Source: Verrucomicrobiota bacterium (GTDB taxonomy: Bacteria; Verrucomicrobiota; Verrucomicrobiia; Opitutales; UBA2995). Taken from it: a DNA stretch of 64,000 nt. The notes beneath the pieces are model-generated. The model saw only the letters and a program-made list of their open reading frames with translations. It was not told the origin of the DNA and searched no databases. The stretch lies in contig JAQBYJ010000004.1 of NCBI GenBank assembly GCA_027622555.1, positions 1 to 64,000 of the forward strand, read 5' to 3'. Within the stretch, counting starts at the first letter, position 1. Each line of letters begins with the position of its first letter. Both the position numbers and the translations under genes were made by a program. Shown here in pieces: positions 1-9,329 of the stretch.

Positions 1-370
1 CCATCAACCAGCATCTTTGTAGTGTAATCAAGTCTTCTTTTTAGGACGCTAATTCAGAAACAAAGGGAGGCGCGGATTGTGTAGTCTTAATAACTTACGA
101 TGAGGTTTATTATAGAGACCGTAGATTCCGATAACAATGTGTTGTTGGGTTAATGCTTGTTGTTTTGCATTTAATCGGCATTCGAGGGCAGGATGTATGA
201 GAATCTCGTCAAGTCGCTGTGTTATTAATTGCTTCACTTGTAGATGCAGCACTCCGCAAGGTAGTCTTGCCGCTACCGCTGATTTACAGAGGGAAACTCT
301 GTCCTCAAAACTCATTTAGTATGACTGAAATTTTTGAGGTCTATTTCTCAGCGAGCTCAGCAATTTGTCC
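1..370. other. Leading stretch, no gene supported
   Basis: No recognisable gene. There is an 88-codon open frame on the minus strand (49 to 315) and a 60-codon frame on the plus strand, but neither shows a domain, a leader or a convincing ribosome binding site. The region lies downstream of the minus-strand symporter gene and could be its 3' untranslated region or the edge of a decayed gene. Confidence 0.4.
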
Positions 371-2005
371 CTACATGAACATCAAGTAGATCCCAACGTA
401 AACAACAGCGACTATCCCGAGCCAAAGTTTGAACTGCTTGTTCTCCGCAGTGGTAGGTTCCATTCCCATCAACCGAGTGCTCTTCATTTCCGCAAACGAT
501 TCTCGGCCATCTCCTTTCGTTAAAAAAGTGATGGCAAATAGAAGGACGAAACCAAGCACAGTTAGAAATACCGCCGCATGAAGAAAATGCATATCCAGGA
601 ATCCCAACCCCACTGAGTGAGCCCAGGCACCTATCGCTGAGTTATCCGCAACCAGCCAGAGAAACAGTCCTAGAAAGGAACCTATGACCAGGGTCCAGAA
701 ACCGGCTTTTCGATTCGGATAGGGAGAAACCAGACCTCCGATGAAACAGGCTAGCAATCCGCCGACGGAGTAAGAGTTAAACTTAGCCAGGTAATCGAAG
801 AGGAATTTGAAATGCGGGATAACCCATAACGCCCAAAACATTCCCATGATTATTATCAAAGCACCCACAACCCGACCAACTTTCACCAGCTCTTTTTCCG
901 AGGCATTTGGCCTTGCCGGTTGATACCAGTCGAGCGTGATCAAACTTGATGCAGAGCAGATATTGGAATCGACCGAGCTCATCAAAGCGGCGACCAATCC
1001 GGATAACGTGATACCGATAAGCCCACTGGGCAGCAACGAGCGCACCATCGCCGAGTAGATCTGATCTTCCGTTTCAGGAGGGGTGGTGAAAAATCCGTCT
1101 TTCAAAAGCACCAAGCCTACAATCCCGGGCATGACGATAATAAATACGGTGAGCGCTTTCAACAAAGCAGCAAACAATCCACCCATGCGACCCTGGTGAA
1201 TGCTTTTTGCGGCCATGGCCCGCTGAACGATGGTGTGGTTCATTGAGCAATAATAAAATGAATGCACGGTTAAACCAAACACAACTCCCGTCCAAGGGAT
1301 AATCGGGTGATTAGCCGGCCGAAACAACGACATCAAATCCTCCCCGCCGCTGGCCTTTATGGCGTCCATCTTTCCAAGAAAAGCACCGACGCCACCCACA
1401 GCATGCAAACCGAATCCCAGAACGAGAAAACCACCGATAACCAAAATAAACATTTGCATGAAGTCGGTAACCACAACCGCCTTCAACCCGCCTATTACAG
1501 CATACAGACCTGTAGTGACACAAAGAATAAGAATCCCTGGAACAATCGAATCCCAACCAAACATATCGCGCATGACTTGACCGCCAGCGTAGAGCGAAAG
1601 CGGGACCGCGTTTAATCCAATAAAAAGAATGGTGATAATCGAAAGAAACTTCCGTGACTCTGTACCATAGCGAATTTCCAAAAACTGCGGAGCGGTGGTA
1701 ATCCCCAAGCGAATAAAGGTGGGCAGAAAAATTAGCCCCATGAGCGCAAATCCCAGAACGCCCGCCAACTGGTAATTGGCAACCGCAATCCCGATGGCAA
1801 CTGCCAGTCCGGCCTGCCCCACGAACTGCTCCGCCGAAATATTGGTGGCAAACAAAGAGGCTCCGATCATCGGCCAACGCATAGACCGTCCCGCGAGAAA
1901 GTAGTCATTCGAATCCGAAACCTTACGCCCAATTCGAACCGTGATGATGAAAATAACAACAAAGTAGCAGGCGATTATAGAGAAATCGAACAGAGAGATA
2001 TTCAT
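371..2005 (-). CDS. Sodium/solute symporter (SSS/SGLT family)
   Basis: A 544-residue inner-membrane protein with about thirteen hydrophobic segments, the usual size for the SSS family. The family signature around residues 340-360 is clear: an SSVDSN start, then SSLITLDWY, in the position where SGLT-like carriers have SS-x-DS...SS-x-x-T-x-D. Members of this family co-import a small organic solute, often a sugar or sugar acid, with sodium. The substrate cannot be read from the sequence. The ATG start has no Shine-Dalgarno sequence, as is common here. The gene follows the TonB receptor on the same strand but is separated from it by a terminator and about 580 bases, so it is probably transcribed on its own. 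Confidence 0.9.
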   Translation of the reverse strand: MNISLFDFSIIACYFVVIFIITVRIGRKVSDSNDYFLAGRSMRWPMIGASLFATNISAEQFVGQAGLAVAIGIAVANYQLAGVLGFALMGLIFLPTFIRLGITTAPQFLEIRYGTESRKFLSIITILFIGLNAVPLSLYAGGQVMRDMFGWDSIVPGILILCVTTGLYAVIGGLKAVVVTDFMQMFILVIGGFLVLGFGLHAVGGVGAFLGKMDAIKASGGEDLMSLFRPANHPIIPWTGVVFGLTVHSFYYCSMNHTIVQRAMAAKSIHQGRMGGLFAALLKALTVFIIVMPGIVGLVLLKDGFFTTPPETEDQIYSAMVRSLLPSGLIGITLSGLVAALMSSVDSNICSASSLITLDWYQPARPNASEKELVKVGRVVGALIIIMGMFWALWVIPHFKFLFDYLAKFNSYSVGGLLACFIGGLVSPYPNRKAGFWTLVIGSFLGLFLWLVADNSAIGAWAHSVGLGFLDMHFLHAAVFLTVLGFVLLFAITFLTKGDGRESFAEMKSTRLMGMEPTTAENKQFKLWLGIVAVVYVGIYLMFM

Positions 2006-2530
2006 ACTTAAGGTAAAGAAAACGAATCTTGGAACAAAATGACATCAACACATCGCCTTCACATCGTAAAAGGAAAACTTATACCTGTCCGCAGAAAACG
2101 AAGCTTATCAAGGGCATTAAATTGAGTGTATGATAAGGATTACCTGTTCGAAATACAATGGGCTAGAGGATAAACAAATGTCACTTTGCATCCTCAAGCA
2201 GGATATCTGCCTTTTTCAATTTTCGAGTAAATCCTGTCTTCAATCCCCATTTTCGCGTACGGAAAAAACGAACAGAGAGCTGTTCATTGAAATCAAGTGA
2301 AATAGATTAGAGCGAGGATGCCACCATTAAAGGGAGGCGAGTGGTAATGGGTAAGGAGATTATAGAAAGTTTGGAGTGAATGCAGGAGCGACCTTGGTCG
2401 CGAATTGTTTGATGTGCGGAAAGAGATTAACCACAAGTATCACAAAATGAAGTGATTTGAAAAAGTCTATTTAACCACTGAGCAGGGGCTCGGCGTTCCC
2501 AGGATTCAAATCTCGACTGACAGTGTTAAC
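2006..2530. other. Intergenic region with a REP-like palindrome
   Basis: No gene is visible between the symporter and the receptor terminator. The stretch should contain the symporter promoter. The only clear structure is the short palindrome at 2383-2403, described separately. Confidence 0.5.
2383..2403. repeat. REP-like short palindrome
   Basis: The core at 2388-2401 is a perfect inverted repeat, GCGACC-TT-GGTCGC, preceded by CAGGA. The form GGAGCGACCTTGGTCGCGA closely resembles the interspersed REP sequences known from Pseudomonas and other genomes that carry RAYT (REP-associated) transposases. Only one copy is seen in this window and no RAYT gene is present, so the assignment rests on resemblance. 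Confidence 0.55.
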
Positions 2531-2564
2531 AAAAAAGAGGCCAGTCCGGTTAGGGACTGGCCTC
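2531..2564 (-). terminator. Rho-independent terminator of the TonB receptor gene
   Basis: Read on the minus strand, an 11-bp perfect stem (GAGGCCAGTCC with GGACTGGCCTC) closes a six-base loop and is followed directly by six T residues. It lies 25 bases past the stop codon of the receptor gene, the expected place for an intrinsic terminator. Confidence 0.93.
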
Positions 2565-2589
2565 GGATTATTAAGAAACTGTTTTTTTC

Positions 2590-5500
2590 TTAGTAGCTAA
2601 GCGAAGCGCGTAATTCGAAGGTGCGTTCGTCAGGAATGCGGACTACTGGAATGCCGCCATCGGGATCAGCGACAACAGGGATAAGATCTGTATCGTCCAA
2701 CAGGTTGCGCACATTGAGCTGGACTCTCAACAGAGTGTCTCGACCAAAGTGATTTCCAATTCCTCTTTCCCAACCAACCCAGGCATCGAATCTGTCTTGG
2801 GTTGGTCCATATATGGGATTAGCCAAGTCGGGTTTGAATCCGCCTTCCGGATTAACCAGAAGAGGCCGTCCGATTCCAACAACATCTTGCCAGCGGTAGG
2901 CACCACCGACATTGAAACCGGCCAACTTGGAATCCCGGTCGAATTCATAATTGGTCACCAGATTCCAACGCCATTCGCGGATTTCGTTGGTCCTTTTTGC
3001 ACCATCCTGGGCAAGCTGCAGGTTGATGGCTGTGATGGCATTACGGCCGAGCCAATTATTAATCGTCTCACTACCGGTGGCACTTAACGGGAACTGACCA
3101 TATTTCGCTAAATTAGGATTCACTTCCTCATTGATCCACTGAACAAGCAAGCCGCCGGTGTTTGTGGCAGACACCTCCTGTTGTGTAACATTCAGCATAA
3201 CCCGCCAATTGCTGGTTATATTGGCTACCGCTTCGATTTCCTTACCTTCGGACAACAAGTCGGAGGTGAAGGCCAATGCAGCGGGGATACTATTTTGAGC
3301 GTTACCAGCAGAGTCTATTCGGCTGTTTATCAGGCTCGCTACATCTTTACCTATCGGTGAATCAAACGGTTTGAAGTTTAGAAAATCGTCCGGGTTACCA
3401 GTGCCTGGCCAAGCCGACGGATTCTCCTTCACAAAGTCAACGACTTCCTCCTTAAGCTGTGTGCTAACATAGTTGCCGTATAACTGAATCAGAGGTCTAA
3501 AGCTGTTGGTTAAGCCTATACTGGTCTCACCCACTTGCAGGGTCTCATACTCGTTGTAACGAATGCTGAGCCAGTCATTGATCTCAACGGTAAAGCCCTT
3601 TTCTGTCGTATCTCCACTCACCGGTGCCAGATTCCGCCCTCTCAGGTTGACCCGCTCCTGACCGATCTGCGAGTTTTCAGATACCGCGTAGTGAAAGCTA
3701 AGTCCCAGTCCTCCGAGGTTTTTCATCCACGCGTCGGGAACGTGAGCCACAACACCCCAGTTAGCTGAATCGGAGGAGGATTTAAATGTAGGTGTAGTCG
3801 GCAATTGCCAGGCGCTTCCGTTGACGTTTCTACTACCGTCATCATTGAGAGGGGCATTGTCGTTGGTAAATACGTCCACTTCGTCCTCACGGTAGCCATA
3901 GTTCGCTACCAGATGATCATCGAGAAAGCGGCTCTGTAAGATGATGGCTTTACTTTCGATATCAATGTTCTGCTTTATCGTATTGTTATTCTGTGCTGGC
4001 GATCCGGCAACACGTTCTTCGAACCTGAAAGTACCATTTTCATAAGCTCCCGTATCGTAATTGAGGTACCGTAAGGTATACTCATCTTGCAGCTCAAACT
4101 TGGTTTTCCAATTGGACACATTGGCTCCTGCTGAACTAGTCCGATCGGCCAGACTGCCAGACACATAAACCAATTGGGCTGCGGCATAGTTAGGTACACC
4201 AAAGTCGGTTGCCGGATTCTTATTTAAACGAACACCATCGCCAACCGTTCGAAACCGGGCATCGGGAATTGGCTGAAAGTAGGAAATCGACGTGGAGCCA
4301 TCTCTTGAATTCTCATAGAGACCTGTAATGGCGTGAGAACCTAGAATCATACCCAACCAACTATCATTCTTATCGAACTTCGAAAGATCAAATTTGTAAA
4401 AGCCGGTAACACGGTGATTTTCGAGCGATTGTTCACTGGTATTGATGAATCCCCGGCTTCCCGATATCCAAACCCGACCGAAATTGGGATTTACATCACC
4501 CCAACGAGTGTGGGTATTCAAATCGATGCCCAAACCCTGGAAACGGGACCCTATAGACAACACGGCGTCAAAGTCGCTCCGGTAATCCTCCTTGTTCATT
4601 TGATAAGATAAACCGGCATTTCCTTCCAAAAAGGTTTGTTCTAAGGAGAGGTTGAACGCGTCGAACCATTCCAACTCACTCTTGTTAGGTCCGTCTATCA
4701 GTTTGTTAAAGAAGTCGAAGAAAGTAGGGTCTTGCACTACCGCATTGGTGTAGAAACCCCTCGTAGCATTTCTTGAATTACCGTTCTGATCGAAAGTATC
4801 CGGCTTTTGTGCAGTGACAGTTCCATGATTCTCAGCCGTTCCCCGCATGGCGGCAAAACTCTGTGAATTCGCCCCATTGGAAAAATCTCTTGAACGATTG
4901 CCTCCCGGTTGGATAAACACCGTGCCATCCACACCTCTGGGTAACGCCCCGCCGGCAACGCCGAATTCCGGGCCGTCGTAAACGAGAACCGGTTCAAAGG
5001 TATACCCACCAAATCCAAAATAATTGGGAAGAGTAGAAATTCTATACTCGTTGACACCTGTCGTCGACAGGTCATCCGGTACATAGCTACCAGGAACCTG
5101 GTAATTGGTACCACCGCCCCAATAAGGATTGTGCGTTGGCTTTGGAGTGCCTGCCGGACCGGGAAGGAACCACGCGCTTACCAAATCCTGCGGAGGAAGG
5201 GTACGCGGACGGTTAGCGGAAATGGAGCCTGACTCGAAGGACGCGCGGAGAGAAGTATTCTCGAACGGACGCCATTCCGTGACGGCGAAGACGCGCGCGT
5301 CGTGCTCAAAGGCAGGTTTCTGTTGGTAACTTCTTTCTTCATTCAGTATTGCGACCCTGAGAGACAACTTATCCTCAATGAGGACTTGTTCAACATCGAT
5401 TTCTGAACGATGGGAGTCGTAACTACCAAATTGAAACGAAAGTTTTCCATGATTTTCGAAAAGTGGAGTAATGGTCTGGTTGTTGATAATACCAGCTGGA

Positions 5501-6030
5501 CTACCCAATCCAAACAATGTCGCGTTCGCCCCGCGATTAATAACAACACGGGAGGTGTTGTAAGAATCCATGGCGATAACGGTTGAGAAATAGTTGCGGG
5601 TCAGGTCAGCCCTGGCAAGACCGCGAACCCGGGTATTTCGAATCGGATCTCTAAAATTTTGCTCCTGAACACCTGAGACCACATTGGTGCTGTCCGGGTT
5701 GGCAAAGTTGCCTCCAATACCACTGATTTCCGTGCCGGCCGTGTAGACGAGCAGCTCCTGCAGATCGGTGGATCCGGTATCGTCCAAAAACTCCTGGGTG
5801 ATGACACTGACAGTTGCAGCGATATCTCTCAAAGGTGTATTTAAACGTGTGCCAGCCAGGGAAGACCGGGCCAGGTAACCGACGTTCTCCTCTTCCGTTA
5901 CGTTGAAAGGATTAAGTTCGAAAACATTATCGTCGTCTTCCTGAGCGTAACTCAAGGGAAGTCCGACGGCCATTCCAAAAGCCGGAATAGCGACCAGGGT
6001 TGTTAACCATTTGTTCTTTTTAGCGTTCAT
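2590..6030 (-). CDS. TonB-dependent outer-membrane receptor
   Basis: An 1146-residue protein with a signal peptide (residues 1 to about 29, ending near SYA), a short acidic stretch where the TonB box is expected, a plug domain (about 60-180, with DIAATVSVITQEF and a downstream RG-x-N-x-x-x-FG-x-GSPAG motif), and a long beta barrel that ends in LRASLSY with a terminal aromatic residue, as usual for outer-membrane proteins. It lacks the carboxypeptidase-like domain of SusC proteins. The N-terminal pattern FELNPFNV is typical of the many receptors in Opitutae. It probably takes up an oligosaccharide or a similar large ligand, but the ligand is not known. No SusD partner is adjacent. Confidence 0.93.
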   Translation of the reverse strand: MNAKKNKWLTTLVAIPAFGMAVGLPLSYAQEDDDNVFELNPFNVTEEENVGYLARSSLAGTRLNTPLRDIAATVSVITQEFLDDTGSTDLQELLVYTAGTEISGIGGNFANPDSTNVVSGVQEQNFRDPIRNTRVRGLARADLTRNYFSTVIAMDSYNTSRVVINRGANATLFGLGSPAGIINNQTITPLFENHGKLSFQFGSYDSHRSEIDVEQVLIEDKLSLRVAILNEERSYQQKPAFEHDARVFAVTEWRPFENTSLRASFESGSISANRPRTLPPQDLVSAWFLPGPAGTPKPTHNPYWGGGTNYQVPGSYVPDDLSTTGVNEYRISTLPNYFGFGGYTFEPVLVYDGPEFGVAGGALPRGVDGTVFIQPGGNRSRDFSNGANSQSFAAMRGTAENHGTVTAQKPDTFDQNGNSRNATRGFYTNAVVQDPTFFDFFNKLIDGPNKSELEWFDAFNLSLEQTFLEGNAGLSYQMNKEDYRSDFDAVLSIGSRFQGLGIDLNTHTRWGDVNPNFGRVWISGSRGFINTSEQSLENHRVTGFYKFDLSKFDKNDSWLGMILGSHAITGLYENSRDGSTSISYFQPIPDARFRTVGDGVRLNKNPATDFGVPNYAAAQLVYVSGSLADRTSSAGANVSNWKTKFELQDEYTLRYLNYDTGAYENGTFRFEERVAGSPAQNNNTIKQNIDIESKAIILQSRFLDDHLVANYGYREDEVDVFTNDNAPLNDDGSRNVNGSAWQLPTTPTFKSSSDSANWGVVAHVPDAWMKNLGGLGLSFHYAVSENSQIGQERVNLRGRNLAPVSGDTTEKGFTVEINDWLSIRYNEYETLQVGETSIGLTNSFRPLIQLYGNYVSTQLKEEVVDFVKENPSAWPGTGNPDDFLNFKPFDSPIGKDVASLINSRIDSAGNAQNSIPAALAFTSDLLSEGKEIEAVANITSNWRVMLNVTQQEVSATNTGGLLVQWINEEVNPNLAKYGQFPLSATGSETINNWLGRNAITAINLQLAQDGAKRTNEIREWRWNLVTNYEFDRDSKLAGFNVGGAYRWQDVVGIGRPLLVNPEGGFKPDLANPIYGPTQDRFDAWVGWERGIGNHFGRDTLLRVQLNVRNLLDDTDLIPVVADPDGGIPVVRIPDERTFELRASLSY

Positions 6031-6608
6031 AGATGTATATGTTTATTTGTTAGTTGAAGTGCTTTGTATGTAGAGCGTTAGGAGCAAGCCCCTAGTTCTA
6101 GTTGCCTTGCACGGGTAAATTAAGTGTGGATTTTTTGAGACCGTTAATAGGTTTTGGAGAATGAGTAATTACTCTCGAGGTATGAGAAAAATTCTAATAA
6201 ATGAATACAAATGGAACGAAATTGGCACCATTATGGATTAAGAGATATGGAGTAGGTGTTATCGAGTCAAGACTCCATTGGCCATTTTCGGACTTTTGAT
6301 TGTAGGCTCACTCTAAAACCTCAATTAAAGGAGAAAGTCTTTATTCGTAAACACTTGGCATTGAAGGTGAAATGGAAAATTCTAAAGGACTTGGGAACGG
6401 TGGTATCACGGCCTCGTTTACAAGCTTATTGGTTATTTGTCCCAACTTGAAAGGGTGCTTCGAGTAGTATGGGGGTCCTGTTCATTCTTAATTTCAAACT
6501 ACAGATTGACTCAAATAAACACAGATCCAGACCGGGAAGCCTGAGCCTTAGGTATCTCGTAGATCCGTAGAATGGCAGTCCTAAGCAGAAAGTATTGGTT
6601 AAGCTGCT
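6031..6608. promoter_or_regulatory. Upstream region of the TonB receptor gene with two palindromic elements
   Basis: No gene is supported here. A perfect 12-bp palindrome, GAGTAATTACTC, lies at 6163-6174, about 130 bases before the receptor start. At 6279-6294 is TGGCCA-TTTT-CGGACT, which on the other strand reads AGTCCG-AAAA-TGGCCA and resembles the element upstream of the DUF1501 operon; the two neighbourhoods share GCCATTTT-(C/T)-GGACTTTTG. These are candidate operators by pattern only. Confidence 0.35.
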
Positions 6609-7583
6609 CTAGTCCCTCACCTTCAGGATAACTTTCCCGATATTTTCGTTGTTCGCCAATATGTTTTGTGCGGCCTCGGTTTCCTCTATGGGAAGTGTTT
6701 TGTAAATGATCGGCTTGATCAGACCGGACACAAGATCCGGCCAAAAGCTTTCCTCAAACCGATCATGAATGGCGACCTTCTCTTCCAGCGAACGGGAACG
6801 AAGTACAGAACCTATGACACGTTGTCGACCACGCATCAAAAGAGACAAATCGATCTCGGCTTTGGTGCCTGTAAGAAGAGCAATGATGACCAGGCGGCCA
6901 CGTGTCTTTAATAATTTCATGTTGGGCTTCAAGTAATCCGCCGCCGCAATATCTAATATTACAGCCACTCCATCTGGTGCTTCTTTTCGAATGACTGTTT
7001 CAAAATCTTCTTCTTTGTAGTTCACCGCCACATCGGCACCGAGCTGTTTACAAAAGTCGATCTTGTCCGCGCGTCCTGCGGTGACAAGCACACGACAACC
7101 CGCGCGTTTGGCCAATTGGATTCCAGCGGTCCCTACCCCACTCGCTCCGCCGTGGATCAATACGGTTTCGCCTTCTTTTAACTCACCTTCGATAAACAAA
7201 TTCAGAAAGGCTGTATAAAAGACCTCGGGCACCGCTGCCGCTTTTTCGAAATCCCAATCGTCTGGCATACGGATGAGCATGGAGGCTGGCGTTGCTACGC
7301 GTTCTGCATAGCCACCACCACCGAGTAGTGTGCAAACGCGATCACCTACCTGCCAGCGGGTTACACCCTCACCGAGTTCGGAAATGACACCGGCGGCCTC
7401 CAGTCCCATGTAAGGTGGGGCGTCGGGAGGAACCGGATACTTCCCCATTCGCTGCAGTAGATCAGCACGATTCACGGCTGAAGCATGAATATCGATGACG
7501 ACTTCACCAGGTGCGGGTGCTGGGTCGCACACCTCAGTCCAACTGATGGCGTGTGTGTCAGGATCAACGCAGATGGCTTTCAT
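6609..7583 (-). CDS. NAD(P)H quinone oxidoreductase, zinc-independent MDR family
   Basis: A 324-residue cytosolic enzyme of the medium-chain dehydrogenase/reductase superfamily, closest in pattern to the PIG3/QOR group. The N-terminal catalytic domain has SAVNRADLLQRMGKYP and GLEAAGVI, typical of quinone oxidoreductases. The Rossmann motif appears as GGASGVGTAGIQLAKRAG at about residues 144-161. The zinc ligands of the alcohol dehydrogenases are absent. Members reduce quinones or other enones with NADPH. It is a single gene. It faces away from the mannonate-dehydratase-like gene across a 360-base space that probably holds both promoters. Confidence 0.88.
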   Translation of the reverse strand: MKAICVDPDTHAISWTEVCDPAPAPGEVVIDIHASAVNRADLLQRMGKYPVPPDAPPYMGLEAAGVISELGEGVTRWQVGDRVCTLLGGGGYAERVATPASMLIRMPDDWDFEKAAAVPEVFYTAFLNLFIEGELKEGETVLIHGGASGVGTAGIQLAKRAGCRVLVTAGRADKIDFCKQLGADVAVNYKEEDFETVIRKEAPDGVAVILDIAAADYLKPNMKLLKTRGRLVIIALLTGTKAEIDLSLLMRGRQRVIGSVLRSRSLEEKVAIHDRFEESFWPDLVSGLIKPIIYKTLPIEETEAAQNILANNENIGKVILKVRD

Positions 7584-7735
7584 TTAGTGATAGGTAGAAA
7601 AGAGATGGGAGGATGTCGATGGAAACTCGGTAGGATAACAACTGTAGCCATGGTCGTGAGACCATAGATCGATTAATGGTTTTATCTCGTGAGCTTATTC
7701 GTAAATCAATGGTGTCACCACCATGGCAACAGTTA

Positions 7736-7757
7736 GCTGCACGTCCTCGCAGTGCCG
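7736..7757. repeat. Partial copy of the dispersed GCAGTGCCG repeat
   Basis: The sequence GCTGCACGTCCTCGCAGTGCCG matches one arm of the repeat doublet at 28271-28342 and the half element at 61569-61597. All three lie between genes. The surrounding space (7584-7943) otherwise holds no gene. Confidence 0.5.
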
Positions 7758-7844
7758 TTTCATTAATCCGGATTTATACCGACCGACCTGGAGGACATTA
7801 TTGATACCCGAATATTTGAACAAAAGGTTTAGAAAACAATTAAT

Positions 7845-7860
7845 TATCCAAAAATGGATT
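7845..7860. promoter_or_regulatory. Candidate operator TATCCA-N4-TGGATT
   Basis: An inverted repeat (TATCCA, spacer AAAA, TGGATT) 84 bases before the start of the mannonate-dehydratase-like gene. Almost the same element, TATCCA-ATAA-TGGATA, lies between the ROK regulator and the fucose-isomerase-like gene at 26707-26722. The shared spacing and sequence suggest one regulator, possibly the ROK protein, binds both. This is inference from two sites. Confidence 0.5.
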
Positions 7861-7943
7861 ATAATATTGATACATCCCTAAACCTTCCCTACTCATCTCA
7901 ATTCAGTAACCACCATAGAATTTAACATAGAAGGAGTTTGTTT

Positions 7944-9278
7944 ATGAATCGCAGGGACATGATGAAATTAGCAGCACTTGGCACCACAGCAGGAGCTATG
8001 GGTGCCATGAATAAGCAGGGAGAAGCGATGGCGGCGACCTATGAAAAGGGAACCAAGGGGCTCGCCCCGCTCAAGATCACCAACGTTAAAGTCTTCCTGA
8101 CGGTGCCCGACAATCAAAATTTGGTGGTGGTCAAAATTGAAACCTCTGAACCAGGATTATACGGCTTGGGATGCGCATCCTACCGCCGCAGAACTCATCT
8201 CGTTGCCGAGGCGATTGAGCGCTATTTGAAACCGTTTGTGATGGGGAAAGATCCCGATCAAATTGAGGACCTCTGGCAGACCACCTACAATATGTCCTAT
8301 TGGCGGAATGGTTCAATATTCAACAATGCACTGAGCGGAATGGACCAGGCGCTGTGGGATATTAAAGGGAAACGGGCGAACATGCCGGTCTATCAATTGT
8401 TGGGTGGGAAAGTCCGTTTTGCGGTCGATTGCTATGCCCATGCCAGAGGCGATGATTTGGAAACAGTCGAGGCAGAAGTAAAGGCGTTGATGAAAAAGGG
8501 ATTCCGACATATCCGAATTCAGCAAGGCGGATATGGTAGTGAAAACCTCTCCGGGGAACCCGATTTCAAGAAGCATGGTTTTGGATCTGCGGATGATATC
8601 TCTGTCGATACCCGCGTTTATTTAGAAAAATTGCCCGAAATGTTTGCCCATATTCGACAGACCTGTGGGAAACAAATCGAATTGCTCCACGATATTCACG
8701 AACGGATCAATCCTATCGATGCAATCCGTCTGATCAAACAACTTGAAGAGTTTGATCCGTTTTTCGTGGAGGATCCTTTTCCACCAGAAACACACCAACA
8801 CTATTTCGATATGCTGCGGGACCAAACGAGCTGCCCCATTGCGATGGGAGAGCTTTTTAATAATCCGACTGAATGGATAAGTTTGATTTCCAGTATGATG
8901 ATAGACTTTATCCGCGTCCACGTCTCCCACGTGGGTGGACTTAGTGTGGCCCGCAAAATTTCTGTCTTGAGTGAAATGTTCAATGTGAAAACCGCCTGGC
9001 ATGGACACGGAGTTTCCCCGGTAGGGCATGCGGCCAACGCGCATCTGGATTTGGTAATCCCCAATTTTGGTATTCAGGAAGTCGTAGTATTCAACCATGA
9101 TACTCAGGAAGTTTTTCCGGGATGTCCGAAAATTGAAAACGGCTATATGGTTGTGAATGAAGCGCCGGGATTCGGTGTAGATTTTGATGAAAAGTTGGCC
9201 GCAAAATTTCCCGTTTCGGAGGATCCGCTAAATTGGCCGCCCATTCGAAATGGAGATGGCACCGTTATCAGGCCTTAA
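7944..9278 (+). CDS. D-mannonate dehydratase-like enolase-superfamily protein with Tat leader
   Basis: A 444-residue member of the enolase superfamily, nearest in pattern to the ManD (mannonate/gluconate dehydratase, RspA-like) subgroup, which removes water from sugar acids to give 2-keto-3-deoxy sugar acids. Metal ligands are visible: Asp250 in LLHDIHE, Glu276 in FVEDPFPP and Glu303 in MGELFNNP. The catalytic His353 lies in AWHGHGVSP, followed by the ManD-like GHAANAHLDL...PNFGIQE. The ATG at 7944 is preferred because AAGGAG lies seven bases before it; a TTG six bases upstream is less likely. Unusually, the first 30 residues form a twin-arginine leader (NRRDMMKLAALG), which suggests export. 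It converges on the TRAP genes, whose product could supply the substrate. Confidence 0.88.
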   Translation: MNRRDMMKLAALGTTAGAMGAMNKQGEAMAATYEKGTKGLAPLKITNVKVFLTVPDNQNLVVVKIETSEPGLYGLGCASYRRRTHLVAEAIERYLKPFVMGKDPDQIEDLWQTTYNMSYWRNGSIFNNALSGMDQALWDIKGKRANMPVYQLLGGKVRFAVDCYAHARGDDLETVEAEVKALMKKGFRHIRIQQGGYGSENLSGEPDFKKHGFGSADDISVDTRVYLEKLPEMFAHIRQTCGKQIELLHDIHERINPIDAIRLIKQLEEFDPFFVEDPFPPETHQHYFDMLRDQTSCPIAMGELFNNPTEWISLISSMMIDFIRVHVSHVGGLSVARKISVLSEMFNVKTAWHGHGVSPVGHAANAHLDLVIPNFGIQEVVVFNHDTQEVFPGCPKIENGYMVVNEAPGFGVDFDEKLAAKFPVSEDPLNWPPIRNGDGTVIRP

Positions 9279-9298
9279 ATAACAATTAGGCTTTCCCT

Positions 9299-9329
9299 CG
9301 ATTACCTGGTTTTAGTAACCAAGCAATCG
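9299..9329. terminator. Stem-loop between convergent genes
   Basis: An imperfect inverted repeat, CGATT-acc-TGGTT facing AACCA-agc-AATCG, spans the end of dctM and lies 20 bases past the mannonate-dehydratase-like stop. It could terminate transcription from both sides, but no run of T follows, so the call is weak. Confidence 0.35.

Noticed and set aside
49-315. 88-codon minus-strand frame at the window start
   Set aside because: No domain, leader or binding site; composition is not convincing.
1311-1877. 188-codon minus-strand frame inside the symporter gene
   Set aside because: It overlaps the symporter in another frame and is rich in His, Cys and Arg, as expected for an out-of-frame reading of a membrane protein.
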